Shown here one piece after another: positions 37,301 through 47,906 of a stretch of DNA of 64,000 bases; the first letter of the stretch is position 1, and every line of letters starts with the position of its first letter. The position numbers and the translations under genes were made by a program. This DNA comes from Pristionchus mayeri (Eukaryota; Nematoda; Chromadorea; Rhabditida; Neodiplogasteridae). The notes under the pieces were generated by a model that was not told the origin of the DNA, searched no databases, and was given only the letters and a program-made list of their open reading frames with translations. The stretch spans positions 35,158,901 to 35,222,900 of the forward strand of contig BTRK01000006.1 of the NCBI GenBank assembly GCA_036245805.1, in the 5' to 3' direction.

Positions 37301-37308
37301 CATTTATG

Positions 37309-38055
37309 TCTGAGCATGCTCCGATTTGAATTATTTTCTTTGTCATGAAAATTTCAAAATCGATTCATTCGTCATTCCTTGTCAGATTGGTTAGCAGGTC
37401 CGACGATAATTTTTCGCGCAATTTTCTTTAAAAAAAATACACAAATGGATTGCTTTAAAAAAATTTAATTAAAAAGAAAATTAATCAAACTTACGGCAAG
37501 AACCATTATTGGAAGCACAACAATAGGTGCCGCAGTCCTCGAAAATAGAATGTATTTGCCTCTCTCCCGAATCCATTTTTTTTCAAAATAAGATACAAAG
37601 GGAAGAAATTCGAATCGACTTTTTGTTGAGAATTGCTCGAATGAAATGTATAATAATTGAATAGCGGGGATTTGTTCCAGGATTGACTGTCACGGTGTAA
37701 CTACTTTTCAATTCAAGGAAAGGAATTACATTAACTTCCACGAAATAAGTTTGGAATGAAGGATGCTATCAACCAACCTTGGTCGATTAGATTCGAAATA
37801 TTCAAACAAAATATTAATATAATCGGGAAGTTCACTTCGAGCCCAGTCGGAATTGTAATTCGGAAATATATCCGATTTGAAAAATATCTGAGAATCTCCA
37901 TTCCTACAACATTTATGTTCATCTGTTGTCACATGGCAATGCAAATTCGGAATATGAATAATATTTATTTTAAAAACTGATAAAAAAGATACAATTGCAC
38001 AGATTGAAATTGGAACTTGTACAGTCTCGTGAGATAATGATATTCTTTCCTTTGT
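37309..38055. other. Intergenic region, no gene seen
   Basis: A/T-rich. The last part (about 37980-38055) is the 3' flank of the minus-strand paralogue and mirrors 39646-39740. Confidence 0.6.
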
Positions 38056-38600
38056 CTAATCCATATTCTCATTGATTTCACTGTCATCGCTATTCAATGT
38101 CAACTCCTTGAATGAGACAGCCTGCAATTGATTGGATTAGCTTATTTCTGATTAGAGTACGACTCAAAATGACCTGCTTTCACTTGATTATCTATCAGTA
38201 AATGATACTCACTTCGATCTTGTCCATCTGAGCCTTCAGGTACTTCTTGCTGATCTCATCGATGATGAAGTGATGGCAAGCCGCGACGATATTCGTCTTC
38301 TCTTCCTCCGTCCATCCTTCCTTTCTCTCCATCAACTTCTGCAGCTCCTCTCTGCTCAGAGAAGACTGGCTCTTAGTCTCAAACCACTCTTGTCTCAGTG
38401 CTTCAGGGCTTTCGAATGGCACAGGGAGACACTGGAAATGAATATTTGAAATAAGCATTTCATGTTATAGAAACAATCTTTAAAATGATTCATTGAATAT
38501 TAGTACGAGTTACTTCTCTCACCTCATTCGCTGCTCTTCCGGGTACGTAATACTGGAAACTGTCGACGTACTCGCCAATGTAGAAAGTGATGATGCACAT
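38056..38600 (-). CDS. Small protein, copy A of a divergent inverted pair, not recognised
   Basis: Three exons: MCIITFYIGEYVDSFQYYVP + GRAANE; CLPVPFESPEALRQEWFETK ... LSREELQKLMERKEGWTEEE ... HHFIIDEISKKYLKAQMDKIE; AVSFKELTLNSDDSE...ENMD. About 120 residues, no signal peptide, acidic C-terminus, helical middle. It sits at the left arm of an inverted duplication with the gene at 39105, about 90% identical. The start lies after TTTTTCAGTTAAATTTCTCACT, so a spliced-leader site or an upstream exon is possible. Family and role unknown. Confidence 0.65.
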
Positions 38601-39104
38601 AGTGAGAAATTTAACTGAAAAAGTGAAAAGCGTTAATGAAATGATCAACTACATCGAGCCGAAGTATTACACGGCTGACCTAGACCGATCAACAAGAGAA
38701 ATAATGAGCAGGCGTTCAGTAAAATGGTACGAGTGAGAATGATTAAGAGTATGGACTATATGTGCTCATCGTAGTCGGAAGTGTCCTGTATTTTATGGTT
38801 TACACGCATCGACTGGGTTTACACGCACCATTGGCTATCATTCAAGATGAGAAGAGTGGCCTTCCGATCTCAACCATTTTTTATTTATTTACTGTTCCAC
38901 TCTGCTAGTCCATAAAAGATTGGATGCTTCCAGCTACGATTGGTACTAATCGTTCGGATCTTCATCATTCTCACTCATTTCATTTTACTGAATACCTGCT
39001 CATTCTTTCTCTTTTCGTTCGCTCTAGGTCAGCCATGTAAAATTTTCGCTAAATTTACCCCCATTTCACGAATACTCTTTATTTCTTCAGTTCAGCATCT
39101 TGCA

Positions 39105-39645
39105 ATGTGCATCATCACTTTCTACATTGGCCAGTACGTCGACAGTTTCCAGTATTACGTACCCGGAAGAGCAGCGAATGAGGTGAGAGAAGTATCTCGT
39201 ACTAATATTCAATGAATCATTTTATTGTTTCTATAACCTGAAATTTTTATTTCAAATATTCATTTCCAGTGTCTCCCTGTGCCATTCGAAAGCCCTGAAG
39301 CACTGAGACAGGAGTGGTTTGACACGAAGAGCCAGTCTTCTCTGAGTAGAGAGGAGCTGCAGAAATTAATGGAGAAAGAGGGAGGATGGACGGAGGAAGA
39401 GAAGACGAACATCGTCGCGGCTTGCCATCACTTCATCATCGATGAGATCAGCAGGAAGTATCTGAAGGCTCAGATGGACAAGATCGAAGTGAGTATCATT
39501 TACTGATAGATATTCAAGTGAAAGCAGGTCATTCTGAGTCGTACTCTAATCAGAAATAAGCTAATCCAATCAATTTCAGGCGCTCTCGTTCAAGGAATTA
39601 ACATTGAATAGCGATGGCAGTGAATGCGATGAGAATATGGATTAG
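39105..39645 (+). CDS. Small protein, copy B of a divergent inverted pair, not recognised
   Basis: Exons 39105-39182, 39271-39488 and 39580-39645. Same product as copy A: MCIITFYIGQYVDSFQYYVP, then CLPVPFESPEALRQEWFDTK, KEGGWTEEEKTNIVAACHHF, and a tail KELTLNSDGSECDENMD. AATAAA at 39732-39737 is a fitting poly(A) signal. Introns and both flanks mirror copy A, so the duplication was of a genomic block and not of an mRNA. An ORF extending upstream (38940 onward) is in the mirrored promoter region and is probably not coding because copy A does not preserve it. Confidence 0.65.
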
Positions 39646-39740
39646 ACAAAGGAAAGAATATCATAATCTCACGAGTCTGTACAAGTTCCAATTTCATTCT
39701 GTGCAATTGTAGCTATTTCATCAGTTTTTCAAATAAATAT

Positions 39741-41490
39741 TTTTTATTGCGACGTTTCATTATCTTGCTTTGTGCTTTGAATAGTATTTTGAGCAGAAGA
39801 AACAAGTTCCCCCAAGGGCATATTTCTGGAGAGTACTTTCACGGAAGACTTTGAACTTTCGCTTTCTCTTTCTCAGTCTTCGTTCTCTCCCTCATTTTTT
39901 TGGATAAGTAAACTCGGTGATGAGAACCATCTTGTAACGCTAGTAGACAAGCTCTCACCGTATGGCTGTAGTGCGTGTTCATCCCTCCGATGTTTCGATC
40001 TCCTTTTGTCGTCGATAGGATCAGTGAAGAGAGCGAACAAAATCGACGCTTGTTTTGTGGTGATCGATTCATCTCAGGAGAGCCTGAGGTAGACGTAGTC
40101 ATTAGCCTCCTCCAATGGATCGCCGTGCGGGGCCACGTCATTCTTAATGAGCGGCATCTTCCTGTTATTGGAGAGGCCGATTCGCACTCCTGGCTAGTCC
40201 ATCTGCTCGAGCATCCTTTGAACACCGACCGTGTTTACGTTCACAGCAGCACGATGTCGCTCTTTGATTTTGTATTTTTTTAAATATGCGAATCCCCCCC
40301 CCCGCGATATACTGGGAAGTCATTATTAACAAAGCTGAAAACATCACTTCATACATTCGGTTAGGTTTAATTTCGAAATTGGAACATTTGCGCTGCTTGG
40401 TGGTCAGAAAACGTGTAATATGGATTATTCTGCCCCCTGTAAGCCGAGAGCTTGGATAGGTTTCATTTCAAATTTGAACATTTGCACGGATTGGCACTCC
40501 GAAAACGTCCAATAGGGATCATATTGTCCTCTCTAAGTCGATGGTTAACTTTCATATCATAATTGAACATTTGCACGGATTCGCATTCAGGAAACGTGTA
40601 ATACGGATTATTCTGAACTCTATGAGTGGAGAGATGTGGTGAGGTTTCACCTCATAATCTCCAATTGCTCGGATTCACACTCAGAAAACGTTCAAAGCTC
40701 AAAATCACTTCTTCTACATCATTTGGAGAAGCAGGGCGCACGAGCCGCAGACTACTGAAAAGGAAACCAAAAATGATTACTATAATATTTCCAAAATTAT
40801 GCCCTGAGGGGTTATCATGCGAATCTCTCAATCCTCCCCTCTCCCTTATTCCCCCTTCGTCCGATGGAAATTGGGAATGAGGAAATGTAGGGAAATGAGG
40901 GAAAGGGAAGAAAGAGAGACTCTAAGGATGACCCCTCAGGACATCGTTCAAAATCAATACTTTCGATAACAGATTTCGCAGATCGATTCGCATTGATGTG
41001 TGAAGCGCCAAAAATTGCCGCAATAATATGCACTTTGAAGGTGGTTTAGACCGCCTCATAGTTGAGGCGACAAAAGGCGACAGGCGGCGAGTCACCCCCA
41101 CTCGCCCGTCATGGAGGCGATTGAGCGGCACTGTATATTCGACTTTCCGTTTATCTGTTCCAAATGGGAATGGGGACGAAGTGGATCGGACAGCTCTGGA
41201 AAATTCGGAAATCGATGGTTCCAAGTTATGTGGTTTGTTAATGACTGTATCACCCGAGGTAGAAAAAAATATGTGCGCTTTTATTCGCATTTCGTCATAT
41301 TTCATTTGTTCGAAGATCGTGAAATTAACAGATCAATTATTGTACCAATCAACAACCGTAGTAAATAATCGTAGGCAATTCTATTTCAAGCCTGACGATA
41401 CGATTCCATTCCATTTTAATCGACTGAATGGCCGAAGGAGTCTGCTTTCTACCTCCTTTTCTGTGTGAAAGATCAATTTTCCAGTGGAAG
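39741..41490. other. Intergenic region with tandem repeats and a possible coding relic
   Basis: About 40200-39900 on the minus strand reads in broken frames as NDVAPHGDPLEEANDYVYLR followed by a stop and FALFTDPIDDKR. It could be a relic of some gene but I cannot name it. The tandem repeats at 40369-40690 follow. 40700-41490 shows nothing I can support. Confidence 0.4.
40369..40690. repeat. About four diverged tandem units of 90-100 bp
   Basis: Each unit contains 'gaacatttgc' (degenerate in the last), 'cggattcgcattcaggaaacg'-like and 'aatacggattattctg'-like blocks. Unit starts are near 40369, 40463, 40553 and 40648. Identity between units is moderate. Confidence 0.65.
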
Positions 41491-43026
41491 ATGAATTCAT
41501 TTTACATCTCTCTCGAGCTTGAAAACTCGATTTTACATACTCAACGAGTGCTTTTCGTCGTATCTTCTATTCTTAATGTAATCTCATTTCTTTGTCTCCT
41601 CAAAGAAACTCCAGATAATCTAAAATTATTCAGGAATTACCTACTATACATTCAGGTATGCTAATTGACTTCTTTTCGTTTTCCTGCTGCGAATGACATT
41701 AATTTCGATGTCGTAGTCCAACCATTCCCAGTGTATCCTGCGATTGGTGGATATTGCAAAGGAATCTTCGCTGATTGGGGGGTTCCCATCCAGTACTCAT
41801 TCGTGAGGATCCGACCCTCCACAGATTTCATACTCTTCATTCCAGGCCTTATCTATTCTTCTTGTTGGCAATATCGGCGCATCTGTTGTCATTTGCTTCT
41901 CTTATCGTCATCAATCAATAGTGAGAGGGAGATTCAAATTGAAAGAAGTATGGAAGCTCGTAGTAAAAAATGAAACATTTGTTTAAGTTTACCCTACGAA
42001 TATCCCGATTTTTGATGATCTTATTCTGTAGCTCTCCCGGTATCATGAGCTTCATAATTCCATTCGACGCTAGCCGAACCGAGGAGCTGATCGATAATGT
42101 GCGCAACATTAATTAATTGAATTGATGTACCGGGGAGAGATGCTTGTCCGGCTACGCGATCGTCTTGTGACTATAATTCTCACGAGTTACAGTATCAATA
42201 CGGAAATATATCGTGGATTCGAGAGCGAAGCAATTATGTGCTTTATGTGAGAAATACTGCAAATGTGGTTGTGCTGCCCGTAGTGGCCCTGAGCGTCAGT
42301 TGGTTCATTCTCTCTAAAGATACAATGTTGGCTTCAGGCTATTTTCACGGGAACGCTCCTTCTGAATGCTATGCTTATCCATATGATCGTATCTATTTAC
42401 CGAGATGTGAATAATATGCCCTGAATCTTAAAATTTCCCCTTTCCAAGGTCCATCACAGCTCAGTATCGAAGAAGCACTATTCTAAAGCGTTGGTCATTC
42501 TTACAACGCAGGTTTGTTAGCGATTAGATTGAATTAAAATTAATTAACCACTGCAGCTAGTGGTGCCAACTTTGTTCATCCTAGTACCTACCGCAATTAT
42601 TATGACTTGTATACTTATTGAGGCACTCATATCATTCGGTAAGATATATATTTGACATATTACAGAATTACACATTTCTGGTAGTTTTGTGACGTAACCA
42701 CAGCATGCTAGAAAGTCGCCTTTCTAGCATGCTGTGGTTGCCTAGTTCAGATGCCTAGTCTAGCCTGGTAAAGACGTATCGGTTTGATTGGTCAATTTCA
42801 GTAGTATGCCAAGTGGCGTTTCGATCGTTATTTCTGCACACTCTCATTCACAGTCTTGTTTTACTCAGCATAACTCCGGCTTATAGAAACCTCATTGGAA
42901 AGAAATTGGGAAAACTAGCCTTTTGGAAGGTAAAATTATAACCGCATGTCTCCGAGTAGATCTTCAAATTTTCAGAAATCTATAAGAAGATTCAGCATCG
43001 AACCTGGTTTTACTATTCAACCATGA
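41491..43026 (+). pseudogene. srh/sri-like chemoreceptor, probably inactivated
   Basis: Paralogue of the gene at 43656. Exons: MNSFYISLELENSILHTQRV ... LFRNYLLYIQ (41491-41655); DINFDVVVQPFPVYPAIGGY (about 41698-41800); a TM exon LLVGNIGASVVICFSYRHQS; RFLMILFCSSPGIMSFIIPF; YQYGNISWIRERSNYVLYV; AIFTGTLLLNAMLIHMIVSI; KALVILTTQ; LFILVPTAIIMTCILIEA; and the last exons ending IQP, TGA 43024-43026. The 'QPFPVYPAIGGYC' motif between TM1 and TM3 is characteristic of the srh/sri group. Compared with the paralogue about 25 bp are missing before AANDINFD, including the acceptor AG. No in-frame acceptor remains, so the first intron cannot be spliced correctly. Confidence 0.65.
42696..42739. repeat. 20-bp perfect hairpin in a receptor intron
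   Basis: AACCACAGCATGCTAGAAAG at 42696-42715 pairs with its exact complement at 42720-42739 over a 4-base loop. The matching intron of the paralogue (about 44833-44940) has no such hairpin, so it is an insertion specific to this copy. Confidence 0.85.
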
Positions 43027-43655
43027 CTCAATTCACATTATTTTCTCATACAATTATCGAAATGTACAGATTCTTACAGATATAATCGATTTATCTAGTA
43101 ATAAAGACGGCGATTTAACTTGAGATTGATTCGCTGAACACTGTAGAATTTCGCTGTGAATGAAATGAGAATTTGTGAAATTTGAAGGACAGCAGAGAGT
43201 TGATAGCATCAAGAAGCCAGAAAGCACGCTTAAAGCCCCTTTATGAACGAGGATTGGAGTAGAGAACAACAATATCGGCCCAGAGCTCTAATGGAAGCAG
43301 CATGAATCTCATCAGAGCGATGATTTCATGCAATATTCGGACATTTGTTTTATTATGACATTTGTTTTCCTGAACTTTGAGTGCATGTAAATAGCCGGTA
43401 TTTGTGTCGCTTAGAAAAAAGTTATTCATGATCGCAATGCTGGCTTCCATTAATCACAATACTGGCTCATTCAACAAATTTTTCATGTTACCCCTTGCTA
43501 ATAGCGTAATTACCACTCAACTAGCGTTGTAAATAAGAGTGAGCAATCCTATTTGAAGCCTGACAATATTATTGCATTATAATCGAGAGAATGGTCCATT
43601 GAAGAAAGCTGCTTTCCGCCTTCTTCTCCATGTCAAAAAAGTGTTTCAGCGCAAG

Positions 43656-45160
43656 ATGAATTCATTTTATATCTCCCTCGAGCTTGAAAACGCGATTTTG
43701 CATACCCAACGAGGGCTTTTCATCGTCTCTTCTATTTTCAACGTGATCTCATTTCTTTGTCTTCTCAAGGAAACTCCAGATAATCTGAAATTATTCAGAA
43801 ATTACCTAATGCACATTCAGGCATGCTAATTGTACTTATTTTCGTTATCATGAATGTTTGCACAGATTCTTGCAGCAGCGAATGATATTAACTTCGATGT
43901 CGTCGTCCAACCATTTCCAATTTATCCTGCGATCGGTCGATATTGCAAGGGAATCTTCGCTGATTGGGGAGTTCCCATCAAGTACTCATTCGTGAGAGTA
44001 AGATTCTTCTTACAATTCGCCATTTTTTTCTAGGCTACGACGATTTTTCTTGTTGGTAATATCGGCGCATCCGTTATTATTTGCTTCTCTTATCGCCATC
44101 AATCAATAGTGAGAGGGAGATTCAAATTCAATGAAGTATGAAGAATTCGGCGTACAAAATGTGCTAAATTTTTGAAGAACAGAATCCGAACAGCTCGATT
44201 TCTGATGATCTTATTATGCAGTTCTCCGGGTATCCTGAGTTTCGTAATCCCATTCGATGCTAGCAGAACAGAAGATCTAATCGATAATGTAAGCTGTCAT
44301 CTGGGAATAGGTTGCAGTTGGTTATGCTGTGGTCATGGGGGCTTATAATGATTTACATTATAATGATTATTATAATGATTTACAGTATCCGTACGGAAAT
44401 ATATCGTGGATACGGGAACGAAGTAATTATGTGCTGTACGTGAGGGAGACTGCAAATGTGGTTGTATTGCCTCTGCTGGCTTTAAGTGTTAGTCGATGTC
44501 TCCTATCTGGAGTAATCGATGATTGCAGGCCATTCAATTGGGATTGTTCCTTCTTATTGCTAGGCTAGTCCATATGATCGTGTCCATTTATAGAGATGTG
44601 AGTCTAACATCGTGCAGATAACACTGCCTCTTTCAAGACCCATCACAGCCAAATATCGAAGAAGCACTATACGAAAGCGCTGGCAATTCTGACTACACAG
44701 GTTTGTGAATGGACATCTAACTTTTAAGAAATGAAAAATCAGCTGTAGTTGATGGTGCCATCTTTGTTCATCCTAGTACCTACCACGATTATTATGACTT
44801 GTGTATTCGATGAGGCACTCATATCATTCGGTAAGACTTTTTCTTCAATTTCTGCTCTTTTCTTTCATAAATAACTGATATTGAAGGTGACCAAAATGAT
44901 ATAGTGTAAAGGAAGTATCCGTTTTATAGATCAGTTTCAGAAGTTTGTCAAGTGGCTTTTCGCTCGTTATTTCTGCACACTCTCATTCACAGTCTAGTTT
45001 TACTCGGCATAACTCCGGCTTATAGAAGCCTCATTGGAAGGAAATTGGAAAAAACTAGCATTTTGGAAGGTTATCCTTTTCCCAAAAGCTTTTTTGATAG
45101 ACCTTCAAATTCACAGAAATCAACAAGACCATTGAACCCGCGTTCAATATTCAGCCTTGA
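43656..45160 (+). CDS. srh/sri-like serpentine chemoreceptor
   Basis: Start 8 bases after a GTTTCAG acceptor-like site. Ten exons with the same order as the copy at 41491: MNSFYISLELENAILHTQRG, DINFDVVVQPFPIYPAIGRY, ATTIFLVGNIGASVIICFSY, RFLMILLCSSPGILSFVIPF, YPYGNISWIRERSNYVLYV, AIQLGLFLLIARLVHMIVSI, KALAILTTQ, LFILVPTTIIMTCVFDEALI, VAFRSLFLHTLIHSLVLLGI, and a tail ending NIQP with TGA 45158-45160. Seven hydrophobic segments and the QPFP..PAI..YC motif place it in the srh/sri chemoreceptor group. The first intron has a GC donor (CAG|GCATGC) with a proper CACAG acceptor. One inserted A in the penultimate exon is compensated by intron phase. Sensory role inferred from the family. Confidence 0.78.
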
Positions 45161-46049
45161 CTATTCCTCTTTGCATCGAAATGTGATGACTCCAATAAAT
45201 GGAATTCTATTAATATTGTATGCGATTATAGGAGCAGAGCAAAAGAATAAGTACTAGACAGAGCTCTGACTGAGCAACTGCGTAACCATTGAGGCAGCAT
45301 GAAAACATCGAGGGAATGATGGACAATTATCTTGTGAAAAAGCGTCTACTGTGGATGTCATGAAGAATCACATTTTGGCGTTATCTCAATCATCATACTC
45401 TTCTATTACGAGATGTACCAAGCCAGTACATGAAAGAAGCCTTTCATGCATCATATCACGTTCTAAATCACACCAAAATCTATATTGGATAGTGGAGGTA
45501 TCGGGTGGCCTCGCCCTTTACTCTCTATTGCTAGGTTTCTTAGGAGATCACAGAACATCAATCAGTGGGGAGGAAGTCGGGCACTCCGTGTGATTGAGAC
45601 GTATCATTTTGTATCTTTCGCTGTCAACAAGTCAACCTTTTTCTAAGTAGAAAGTGTTGTACTCAACACATCACCCGAAAAGATCCGCATTAATGCACCC
45701 ACTGTGTATCCATATTTTTTCCTTGCAACGACTTCATTGTTTCTCTCCGCTCATGTCCATGCTGCATTAACAATAGTAAAATGTTACTCTCATCTCTCAT
45801 TCATTTGAGATATTTGCACAAAAGTATCCTTTCGGATCCCGACGATGGTGTTCATTCTTTGCTACTCTCTACTCCCATCATCTCATCCAAATAACTCGAC
45901 TACCGTATCCATTGTGTTTATCTGCTCGCTCTCCTCCTCTCTCCTCCTCTCTTCTTCTCTCCCCCCCCCTCCCTCCTCTTCCTCCCCTTCGAGTCCCGCC
46001 CCTTCTCCTCGAAAGGAAGTTGCAGAAGTGATTCTGCATCTCTCACGAG
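45161..46049. other. Intergenic region, no gene seen
   Basis: Ends in a long CT-rich tract (about 45925-46020) immediately upstream of the next start codon. Confidence 0.6.
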
Positions 46050-47906
46050 ATGTCCCGTCTCCTCTTCCTCTCTCTCATGCTTCTTTCCCTTGCTATCGGA
46101 TCGCCCTTCAAGGCACCTCACGAGATCGATGACTCCCCGCTCACCAAGGAGCTCCTGTAAGCATATCACGCCTCTCACGAGAGAATCGAGCTGAATTTGC
46201 CATTCATGGGAATGGAGGAAAATCGTGAATTGAGTGCTAACCGGTTTTGAGCATCCTAAGGCATGCCTGAGTGACCCCCGAAGTCATATTGTGCAGACTT
46301 CATTTTGGAGCTTCCTACACCGGGTCGCAATTCGGCATCACTTACTTCAAGGGCCGATTTCTCGAAAACGGTGATAGATTGAGCGAAATTGACCTCGGAG
46401 TGACCCCGACTCATTTGTTGAGCTCTATCGATCTATCTAAACCAATTTTTCTGAATCCGATTTTGAACAGTGGTACACTTTAGGGCATTTTTCTCAAAAA
46501 TGTAGGTGCACATGCAGCTCAAATTTTCTAAGTGAATGCAGCTCAGCGAGAGCTTTCAAATAAGTGGTTTGCTAAGAAAATACGGGCACGCTGGTGAGAG
46601 TTTCGCCCCTTTTACGTATTTCGATAATTTGAAGGCACTCATTCCTCGCACACCGCACATTTTTTTGGGAATGAGGGAGGAGTGAGAACAATGGGGGAGT
46701 GGGGGACAATGGGATCATTTCACTCTGCGCTCTCAAAAACGCACGGTGAGGCGAGGAATGAGTGCCTTCAAATTATCGAAATACGTAAAAGGGGCGAAAC
46801 TCTCACCAGCGTGCCCGTATTTTGTTGGCAAACCACTCATTTGAAAGGTCTCACTGAGATGCATTCACTTAGAAAATTTGAGCTGCTCCTGCACCTACAT
46901 TTTTGAGAAAAATGCCCTAAAGTGTACCACTGTTCATAATCGGATTCAGAAAAATTGGTTTAGATAGATCGATAGAGCTCAACAAATGAGTCGGGGTCAC
47001 TCAGAGGCCAATTTCGCTCAATCTATCACCGTTTTCGAGAAATCGGCCCTTGAAGTGAGTGATGCCGAATTGCGACCATGTGTAGGAAGCTCCAAATTGA
47101 AGTCTGCACAATAAAACTTCGGGGGTCCCTCAGGCATGCCTTAGGATGTCCAAAACCAGTTAGAACCAATTTTGCCATTCCCACGTCCAGCTCGTTTCTC
47201 TCATGAGAGGCGTGATATTTTTTCAGCCATTCAATCAATGCGTGCATACAGTAATCCCCACCGTATTCCTTGCAGCGCGGAGGGGATGATGCACAAGAGC
47301 GAGCGTGGCTATACTACTGTGAGATGCATGTCTCGCAAGCTGAATGGGGAGCCCTTCGTGGAGGAGTGTCCTCAAGTATCGAGCAAGCACCCTGTGAGTC
47401 CCTCTGAGGGGAAGTCAACATGGAGCAACCATCGGAAACTAGAATGGAGATGGAATTGCTGAATCTCCCGCGTGAGCTCACCTTCAACGGAAATTGGCTT
47501 TTCGCGAGCCTCCTTCCTGAAGTGCGATAGAGTGTGCAAAAGGAAGCGAGAAAGCATTCAATGATTTTGTGCATAATGATGTCATCGATAGGCACTAGAA
47601 AAATTGCGCTTGCTCGGGAATTTAAAAGTAAATAATGGTGATCTCGGCAATGGCTGATTCTTTCAGTTCGAAGGGTACTCGATCACCTGCTACTCAGCGT
47701 GGCACAAGGACGGAGGCTACGTTCAGCAGGGATGCTGGGAGATGCAGGACGTGAGTTACCGTAGGCTTACGGTAAAAATCGATATTTCGCAGGTCTCGAT
47801 CATTGATCAGTGCAACAAAAACGTGTGCAAGTCGAAGAAGCAGACGATGGAGATGGAATTCTGCTGCTGCAGCGGGGAGATGTGCAATGTGGAATACTCC
47901 ACCTAA
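46050..47906 (+). CDS. Secreted activin type II receptor ectodomain-like (three-finger) protein
   Basis: Exons 46050-46156, 47276-47375, 47667-47750 and 47793-47906; 134 residues. Signal peptide MSRLLFLSLMLLSLAIGSPF, then a short acidic linker, then cysteines spaced RCMSRKL / EECPQ / ITCYSAWHKDGGYVQQGCWE / QCNKNVC and a terminal FCCCSGEMCN. The order C...C...GCW...C..C...FCCC-G-x-x-CN is that of the activin/BMP type II receptor ligand-binding domain. The protein stops nine residues or fewer after that motif, with no TM helix and no kinase. It could be a soluble TGF-beta-superfamily binder or an unrelated Ly6-like protein. The family call is from the Cys pattern, the function is inference. The first intron (about 1.1 kb) is almost wholly a foldback transposon. 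Confidence 0.72.
46162..47218. mobile_element. Foldback element family 1 (copy B), about 1 kb
   Basis: Starts 'catatcacgcctctcacgag' only 6 bases after the exon end at 46156 and ends '...ctcatgagaggcgtgatat' next to a TTTTTTCAG. The arms of about 480 bp are near-perfect complements ('ctctatcgatctatctaaac', 'gcactcattcctcgc', 'gtgagagtttcgcccctttt'). The loop of about 85 bp is G-rich. Clearly homologous to copy A at 3099. If TA is the target, the ends are TA-TCACGCCTCTC...GAGAGGCGTGA-TA. Confidence 0.85.

Larger units (their letters stand above)
37980..39740. repeat. Inverted segmental duplication containing the gene pair
   Basis: The arms run about 37980-38740 and 38960-39740 and include exons, introns, 3' flanks and about 150 bp of upstream DNA ('tttactgaa...cctgctcatt...tttctctt' in both). 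The spacer of about 220 bp between them is unrelated unique sequence. Confidence 0.8.

Noticed and set aside
38940..39104. N-terminal extension of the 39105 gene (hydrophobic ORF from 38940)
   Set aside because: The mirrored copy does not keep this frame, and an acceptor-like TTTCTTCAG just upstream of the ATG suggests the transcript begins after it.
39839..40225. 128-residue minus-strand ORF
   Set aside because: The better protein-like reading (NDVAPHGDPLEEANDYVYLR) is in a different frame and hits a stop with no splice site; at most a relic, so not called.
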